Of a stretch of DNA of 18,440 bases, positions 13,990 through 18,440 are shown in pieces; position 1 is the stretch's first letter, and each line of letters begins with the position of its first letter. The notes beneath the pieces were generated by a model. That model had not been told where the DNA came from and searched no databases. It was given only the letters and a program-made list of their open reading frames with translations. A program made the position numbers and the translations under genes. The DNA is taken from the NCBI GenBank assembly GCA_003500955.1, contig DNQP01000111.1:1-18440 (forward strand). The letters run 5' to 3'. The stretch comes from Curvibacter sp. (GTDB taxonomy: Bacteria > Pseudomonadota > Gammaproteobacteria > Burkholderiales > Burkholderiaceae_C).

Positions 13990-14162
13990 GGCCGCCGGAA
14001 GCGACACACGCGTACCGTCCGGTCTGGCGCGTCCCGCTGGCCCTGGCTGCGCTCACGGTGCTGGGTCTGGTCGCGGGCTTGCTGGGCGACGGCTGGCTCG
14101 ATGCCCTGTCATGGCTGGGGCTGGGCATCCCGGCGCTGATCGGCTGTTGGAAATCCGTTTGA
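13986..14162 (+). CDS. 58-residue membrane protein of the iron-uptake operon
   Basis: Starts in an ATGA overlap with the PepSY-TM gene, so it is translationally coupled. After a short basic N-terminus (RPPEATHAYRPVWR) two hydrophobic helices follow: VPLALAALTVLGLVAGLLG and ALSWLGLGIPALIGCW. The protein ends KSV. Small two-helix proteins in this position are common next to siderophore receptor/PepSY-TM genes; the role is not established. A longer in-frame start at 13902 would lie deep inside the PepSY gene and lacks a ribosome site. Confidence 0.78.
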   Translation: MRPPEATHAYRPVWRVPLALAALTVLGLVAGLLGDGWLDALSWLGLGIPALIGCWKSV

Positions 14163-14211
14163 AGTACTGAGGGGATGGGGCCGAGACATGCCGCGCCGCT
14201 AGACTCGGGGC

Positions 14212-17091
14212 ATGTCCCTCTTGTTGCTTTTGCTCCTGCCCTTCGTCGGCAGCGTGGTGGCCGCGCTGTTGCCGACCAATGCGCGCAACCTCGAATCGCT
14301 CTGGGCGGCGCTGGTCGCCCTGGCGGTGGCGGTGCCGCTGGCGTTGCTCTACCCGCAGGTCAGTAAAGGCGCGGTGCTGACCGAGCGCCTGGCCTGGCTG
14401 CCCGGGCTGGGGGTGGACCTGGTGGTGCGGCTCGATGGCTTTGCCTGGATGTTCGCCATGCTGGTCAGCGCCATGGGCCTGCTCGTCATCGTCTACGCGC
14501 GCTACTACCTCTCGCCCGAGGACCCGGCCGCGCGCTTCTATTCGCTGCTGCTGGGTTTCATGGGCGCCATGCTGGGCGTGGTGGTCTCGGGCAACCTGAT
14601 CCAGCTCGTGATCTTCTGGGAGTTGACCAGCGTCTTTTCCTTCCTGCTGATCGGTTACTGGTACCACCGCAAGGACGCTCGCCGCGGTGCGCGCATGGCC
14701 TTCACCGTCACGGCCACGGGTGGCCTGGCCCTGTTGGGCGGCGTGCTGGTGCTGGGGCATATCGTGGGCAGCTACGAGCTCGACGCCGTGCTCCAGGCCG
14801 GTGAGCGGGTGCGCGCTCATGCCCTGTACCCGCTGGCCCTGGTGCTGGTGCTGCTGGGCGCGCTGACCAAGAGCGCGCAGTTCCCCTTCCACTTCTGGCT
14901 GCCGCGCGCCATGGCCGCGCCCACGCCGGTCTCGGCCTATCTGCACTCGGCCACCATGGTCAAGGCCGGCGTCTTCCTGCTCGCGCGCCTGTGGCCCGTG
15001 CTGGCGGGCACCGATGCCTGGTTCTGGATCGTCGGCGGCGCAGGACTCACCACGCTGCTGCTCGGCGCCTACGTGGCCATGTTCCAGAACGACCTGAAGG
15101 GCCTGCTGGCCTATTCCACCCTCAGCCATCTGGGGCTGATCACCTTGCTGCTGGGGCTCAACAGCGAGATGGCGGCGGTGGCGGCGGTCTTCCACATGAT
15201 GAACCACGCGACCTTCAAGGCCTCGCTCTTCATGTCGGTGGGCATCATCGACCACGAGACCGGCACGCGCGACATGCGCCGCCTCGACGGCCTGTACCGC
15301 GCCATGCCCATCACGGGCACGCTGGCCATCGTGGCCTGCGCGGCCATGGCCGGCGTGCCTCTGCTCAACGGCTTCCTGTCCAAAGAGATGTTCTTCTCCG
15401 AAACCGTCTTCGTCAGTGGCCAGCCCTGGCTCGAAGTGGGCCTGCCGCTGGCGGCCACGGTGGCGGGCGTGTTTGCCGTGGTCTATTCGCTGCGCTTCGG
15501 GCACGATGTGTTCTTCGGACCCGCGCCGCTGGATTGCCCGCGCCAGCCGCACGAGCCCGTGCACTGGATGCGCGTGCCCGTGGAGCTGCTGGTGCTGGCC
15601 TGCATCGTGGTGGGCACGCTGCCGGCCTGGTCCATCGGGCCGCTGCTGGCCACGGCGGCCCAGCCCGTGGTGGGCGGCACCCTGCCCGCGTACAGCCTGG
15701 CGGTCTGGCACGGCTTCAACACACCGCTGGTCATGAGCCTGGTCGCCACGGCCGGCGGCGTGGCGGTCTACCTGATCTACGCACGGGCCTTCAAGGCGCG
15801 CCGCTCGCGCCACGCGCCGCTGTTGGGCCTGGACGGCCAGCGCCTGTTCGAGGCCCTGCTCGCCTTTGTGAGTGCGGCCGCCGCCGCGCTGCGCCGCTGG
15901 ACCGGCTCGCAGCGCCTGCAACCACAACTGGCGGCCTTGCTGGCCGTGAGCCTGGTGGCCGGCGTGGCCTCGGCCTTGATCGTGCCGCTGGCCTGGGGCG
16001 ACCGCGCGCGCGTGCCCGTCACACCCGAGTTCGTGCTGCTCTGGCTCATCGGTGGCGTCTGCGCCCTGGGCGCGGCCTGGCAGGCCAAGTTCCACCGCCT
16101 CGCCGCCTTGACCATGCTCAGCGTGGTGGGGCTGGTCCTGTGCATCACCTTTGCCTGGTTCTCGGCACCCGATCTGGCGCTCACGCAGGCGGCCGTGGAA
16201 GTGGTGACTGTGGTGCTCTTCCTGCTGGGCTTGCGCTGGATGCCCAAGCGCGTGGAGCAGGACGACCCGCGTATCGAGCAACGCGTGTTCTGGCGGCGCC
16301 GGCGTGATCTGGTGCTGGCCGTGTTGATCGGCGTGGGCCTGTCGGCCCTGTCCTATGCCCTGCTCACGCGCCGGGCGCCGCTGTCCATCTCGCCCTTCTT
16401 CATCGAGCAGGCCCTGCCCGGTGGGGGCGGCACGAATGTGGTCAACGTCATGCTGGTGGACTTCCGCGCCTTCGACACCTTGGGCGAGATCTCGGTGCTG
16501 GGCATCGTGGGGCTCACGGTCTATGCGCTGCTGCGGCGCTTCCGCCCGCCGCAGGAGGCCATCGAGGTGCCCGAGCAGCAGCGCGTGGAGCACATCGGGG
16601 GTGACCTCGCGCCCGCTGACGGCGTGCCCCACTACATGGGCGTGCCCGCCGTGCTGATGCGCCTGCTCTTGCCCATCGCCTGGCTGTTCGCCTTCTACCT
16701 CTTCCTGCGCGGGCACAACGAGCCCGGTGGCGGCTTCGTCGCGGGGCTGGTCGTGGCCATCGCCTTCATCGCCCAGTACATGGTGGCCGGCACGCGCTGG
16801 GTCGAGGACCAGTTGCGCCTGCGGCTGCCGCGCTGGATCGCCGCCGGCCTGGGCGTGGCGCTGCTGACGGGCCTGGGCGCGCTCGCGCTGGGCTATCCCT
16901 TCCTGACCACGCACACGGCCCATGTCACGCTGCCGCTGCTCGGTGAGATCCACCTGCCGACGGCGGCGCTGTTCGACCTGGGGGTGTTTGCCGTGGTCGT
17001 GGGTTCCACGCTGCTGCTGCTGATCGCCATCGCCCACCAGTCGCTGCGCGCGCACCGGCAGATCGAGGCCGAAGAAGGGCAGGGCCGCTGA
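14212..17091 (+). CDS. mrpA: Mrp-type Na+/H+ antiporter, fused subunits A and B
   Basis: 959 residues from ATG 14212; only a weak GGGG precedes it. Residues 1-about 500 form the NuoL/ND5-like proton-translocating core with E137 (FWELTSVFSFLLIGYW), K220 (GALTKSAQFPFHFWLP), H245 and K251 (YLHSATMVKAGVFLLAR). Residues about 600-760 are the MrpA-specific C-terminal helices (APDLALTQAAVEVVTVVLFLLGL), related to NuoJ. Residues about 790-955 are a complete MrpB unit with G834-H-N-E-P-G-G-G-F. In Gram-positives A and B are separate genes; this fusion is the usual proteobacterial (PhaA/ShaA) form. With C-G subunits it forms the antiporter complex in the inner membrane. It is separated from the iron operon by 49 bp with no clear promoter or terminator. 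Confidence 0.93.
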   Translation: MSLLLLLLLPFVGSVVAALLPTNARNLESLWAALVALAVAVPLALLYPQVSKGAVLTERLAWLPGLGVDLVVRLDGFAWMFAMLVSAMGLLVIVYARYYLSPEDPAARFYSLLLGFMGAMLGVVVSGNLIQLVIFWELTSVFSFLLIGYWYHRKDARRGARMAFTVTATGGLALLGGVLVLGHIVGSYELDAVLQAGERVRAHALYPLALVLVLLGALTKSAQFPFHFWLPRAMAAPTPVSAYLHSATMVKAGVFLLARLWPVLAGTDAWFWIVGGAGLTTLLLGAYVAMFQNDLKGLLAYSTLSHLGLITLLLGLNSEMAAVAAVFHMMNHATFKASLFMSVGIIDHETGTRDMRRLDGLYRAMPITGTLAIVACAAMAGVPLLNGFLSKEMFFSETVFVSGQPWLEVGLPLAATVAGVFAVVYSLRFGHDVFFGPAPLDCPRQPHEPVHWMRVPVELLVLACIVVGTLPAWSIGPLLATAAQPVVGGTLPAYSLAVWHGFNTPLVMSLVATAGGVAVYLIYARAFKARRSRHAPLLGLDGQRLFEALLAFVSAAAAALRRWTGSQRLQPQLAALLAVSLVAGVASALIVPLAWGDRARVPVTPEFVLLWLIGGVCALGAAWQAKFHRLAALTMLSVVGLVLCITFAWFSAPDLALTQAAVEVVTVVLFLLGLRWMPKRVEQDDPRIEQRVFWRRRRDLVLAVLIGVGLSALSYALLTRRAPLSISPFFIEQALPGGGGTNVVNVMLVDFRAFDTLGEISVLGIVGLTVYALLRRFRPPQEAIEVPEQQRVEHIGGDLAPADGVPHYMGVPAVLMRLLLPIAWLFAFYLFLRGHNEPGGGFVAGLVVAIAFIAQYMVAGTRWVEDQLRLRLPRWIAAGLGVALLTGLGALALGYPFLTTHTAHVTLPLLGEIHLPTAALFDLGVFAVVVGSTLLLLIAIAHQSLRAHRQIEAEEGQGR

Positions 17092-17092
17092 G

Positions 17093-17437
17093 ATGGAAGT
17101 CGTGCTCTCCCTCGCCATCGGCGTCATGGCCGGCTCGGGCGTCTGGCTGGTGCTGCGCCCGCGGACCTTCCAGGTGCTGATCGGCCTGTCGCTGCTGGCC
17201 TACGCCATCAACCTCTTCATCTTCAGTGTGGGCAGCCTGGCCATCGGCAAGGAGCCCATCGTGCGCGCCGCCCTGGCCCCCACGCTGGAGAACTACACCG
17301 ACCCGCTGCCGCAGTCGCTGGTGCTGACCGCCATCGTGATCGGCTTTGCCACCACGGCGCTCTTCCTCGTCGTGCTGCTGGCGCTGCGCGGCCTTTCGGG
17401 CGGCGACCATGTGGACGGCCAGGAGGAGCAGCCATGA
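17093..17437 (+). CDS. mrpC: Mrp-type Na+/H+ antiporter subunit C (NuoK-like)
   Basis: 114 residues, starting 1 nt after the mrpAB stop. Three membrane helices: VLSLAIGVMAGSGVWLVL, FQVLIGLSLLAYAINLFIF and SLVLTAIVIGFATTALFLVVLLAL. The loop DPLPQSLVLTAIVIG is the MrpC/NuoK signature. The length is normal for the family. Its last codons overlap the mrpD start by 4 nt. Confidence 0.93.
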   Translation: MEVVLSLAIGVMAGSGVWLVLRPRTFQVLIGLSLLAYAINLFIFSVGSLAIGKEPIVRAALAPTLENYTDPLPQSLVLTAIVIGFATTALFLVVLLALRGLSGGDHVDGQEEQP

Positions 17438-18440
17438 CGGGCACGCTCTCGCACCTGATCGTCGCGCCCGTGCTGTTGCCGCTGGCCACGGCCGCGCTCA
17501 TGCTGCTGCTCGGCGAGGGCCGGCGCCCCCTCAAGGCCGTCGTCAACCTGCTGTCCACCGTGGCCGGCCTGGTGCTGGCGCTGGTCCTGCTGTGGCAGCT
17601 GCAGGCCCAGGGCCAGCCTGCCGCCTTCGGCATCTATCTGCCCGGCAACTGGTCCGTGCCCTTTGGCATCGTGCTCGTGCTGGACCGGCTCTCGGCCCTG
17701 ATGCTGGTGCTCACGGCCTGCGTGGGCCTGGCCGCGCTGCTCTATGCGCTGGCGCGCTGGCACCAGGCGGGGGTGTACTTTCATGTGCTGTTCCAGCTGC
17801 AGCTCATGGGCCTGTACGGCGCCTTTCTCACGGCCGATCTGTTCAACCTATTCGTCTTCTTCGAGGTGCTGCTCGCGGCCAGCTACGGCCTGCTCCTGCA
17901 TGGCGGCGGCACCCCGCGCGTGCGCGTGGGCCTGCACTATATCGCGGTCAACCTGGTGGCCTCGCTGCTCTTCCTGATCGGCGTGGCCGTGCTCTATGGC
18001 GTCACGGGCACGCTCAACATGGCCGACATCGCGGCCAAGCTGCCCCTGGTGCCCACGGAGGACCGCGGCCTGCTGCACGCGGGCGCGGCCATCCTGGCCA
18101 TCGCCTTCCTGGCCAAGGCCGCGCTGTGGCCGCTGAACTTCTGGCTGCCCGGCGCCTACGGTGCGGCCAGTGCGCCGGTGGCGGCGCTCTTCGCCATCCT
18201 GACCAAGGTCGGGGTCTACGCCGTGCTGCGCCTGTGGACGCTGTGCTTCCCGGCCGATGCCGGCGCCTCCGCGCTCTTCGGCAGCGGGGCCCTGGTCTGG
18301 GGCGGCGTGATCACGCTGGCCTTTGGCGCCGTGGGCATGCTGGCCTCGCAGCAGCTGGCGCGCTTTGCGGCCTACAGCGTGATCACCTCCTCGGGCACGC
18401 TGATCGCGGCCTTCGGCTTCGGCGCGCCGGTGCTGGCGGG
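17434..18440 (+). CDS. mrpD: Mrp-type Na+/H+ antiporter subunit D (partial, cut by the right edge)
   Basis: 335 complete codons are visible from ATG 17434, which overlaps the mrpC stop in ATGA and has AGGAGGAG about 6 nt upstream. Full-length MrpD has about 500 residues, so roughly the last third is missing. The NuoM/N-like proton-channel residues are present: E144 in LFVFFEVLLAASYG and K228 in FLAKAALWPLNFWLPGAY, followed by AILTKVGVYAVLRLW. The remaining subunits E, F and G are expected beyond the window. Confidence 0.92.
   Translation, partial: MTGTLSHLIVAPVLLPLATAALMLLLGEGRRPLKAVVNLLSTVAGLVLALVLLWQLQAQGQPAAFGIYLPGNWSVPFGIVLVLDRLSALMLVLTACVGLAALLYALARWHQAGVYFHVLFQLQLMGLYGAFLTADLFNLFVFFEVLLAASYGLLLHGGGTPRVRVGLHYIAVNLVASLLFLIGVAVLYGVTGTLNMADIAAKLPLVPTEDRGLLHAGAAILAIAFLAKAALWPLNFWLPGAYGAASAPVAALFAILTKVGVYAVLRLWTLCFPADAGASALFGSGALVWGGVITLAFGAVGMLASQQLARFAAYSVITSSGTLIAAFGFGAPVLA

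Noticed and set aside
14163..14211. Promoter or leaderless start for mrpAB at TAGACT before the ATG
   Set aside because: No -35 at a workable distance; transcription may come from upstream.
14053..17127. Long open frame (about 1000 codons) on the minus strand opposite mrpAB
   Set aside because: Its translation is Gln/His/Arg/Gly-rich low-complexity sequence typical of antisense frames in high-GC DNA, while the plus strand encodes a full Mrp subunit.
1..18440. tRNA, rRNA, CRISPR array, transposase or phage genes
   Set aside because: No cloverleaf-like ends, regularly spaced repeats or transposase/integrase motifs were seen on reading; a dedicated scan could still find a weak case.

Overview
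The window reads as chromosome of a high-GC betaproteobacterium, most likely Burkholderiales and perhaps Comamonadaceae-like. This rests on about 65-70% GC in most genes (sampled by eye), dense short-spaced operons, a fused MrpAB subunit, DUF2145/DUF4153 neighbours and a P460-type cytochrome. The genus is inference. I see no rRNA, tRNA, CRISPR array, transposase or phage gene.

Layout. 1-1047 (minus): a partial LprI/DUF1311-like exported protein cut by the left edge, preceded by an XRE-type regulator with a perfect 9-bp palindrome in its upstream region. 1180-3903 (plus): a tight two-gene lipid operon, a CREST-superfamily (ceramidase-like) membrane hydrolase and an LplT-like transporter fused to a PlsC acyltransferase. 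3904-5298 (minus): a two-gene module of clearly lower GC. It encodes a TIR-like (PF10137-type) protein with an N-terminal lipocalin-like beta-rich domain, followed by a small protein with a HEPN-like R-N-x3-H motif. The module lies between a hairpin-rich convergent spacer and a short direct repeat (AACCAG at both ends). Closing the sequence across that repeat puts the transporter stop codon 25 nt before the start of the next plus-strand gene, as expected if the module was inserted. 5329-5871 (plus): flavin reductase. 5888-6694 (minus): exported diheme cytochrome c/cytochrome P460 fusion.

6937-10475 (plus): envelope genes, namely a YiaA/YiaB family protein, a small exported hydrophobic protein, a DUF2145 protein, a probable 13-codon leader peptide whose stop overlaps the next start, and a DUF4153 membrane protein. 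10525-14162 (plus): a Fur-type iron-uptake operon with an outer-membrane siderophore receptor, a PepSY-TM inner-membrane protein (likely ferrisiderophore reductase) and a 58-residue membrane protein. 14212 to the right edge (plus): the start of an Mrp-type Na+/H+ antiporter operon, mrpAB fusion, mrpC and partial mrpD.

The best candidate for an undescribed system is the TIR-like/HEPN-like pair. A TIR NADase-type effector with its own putative ligand-binding domain, linked to a putative RNase or antitoxin-like HEPN protein, fits anti-phage defence, but no biochemical role can be proven from sequence alone.
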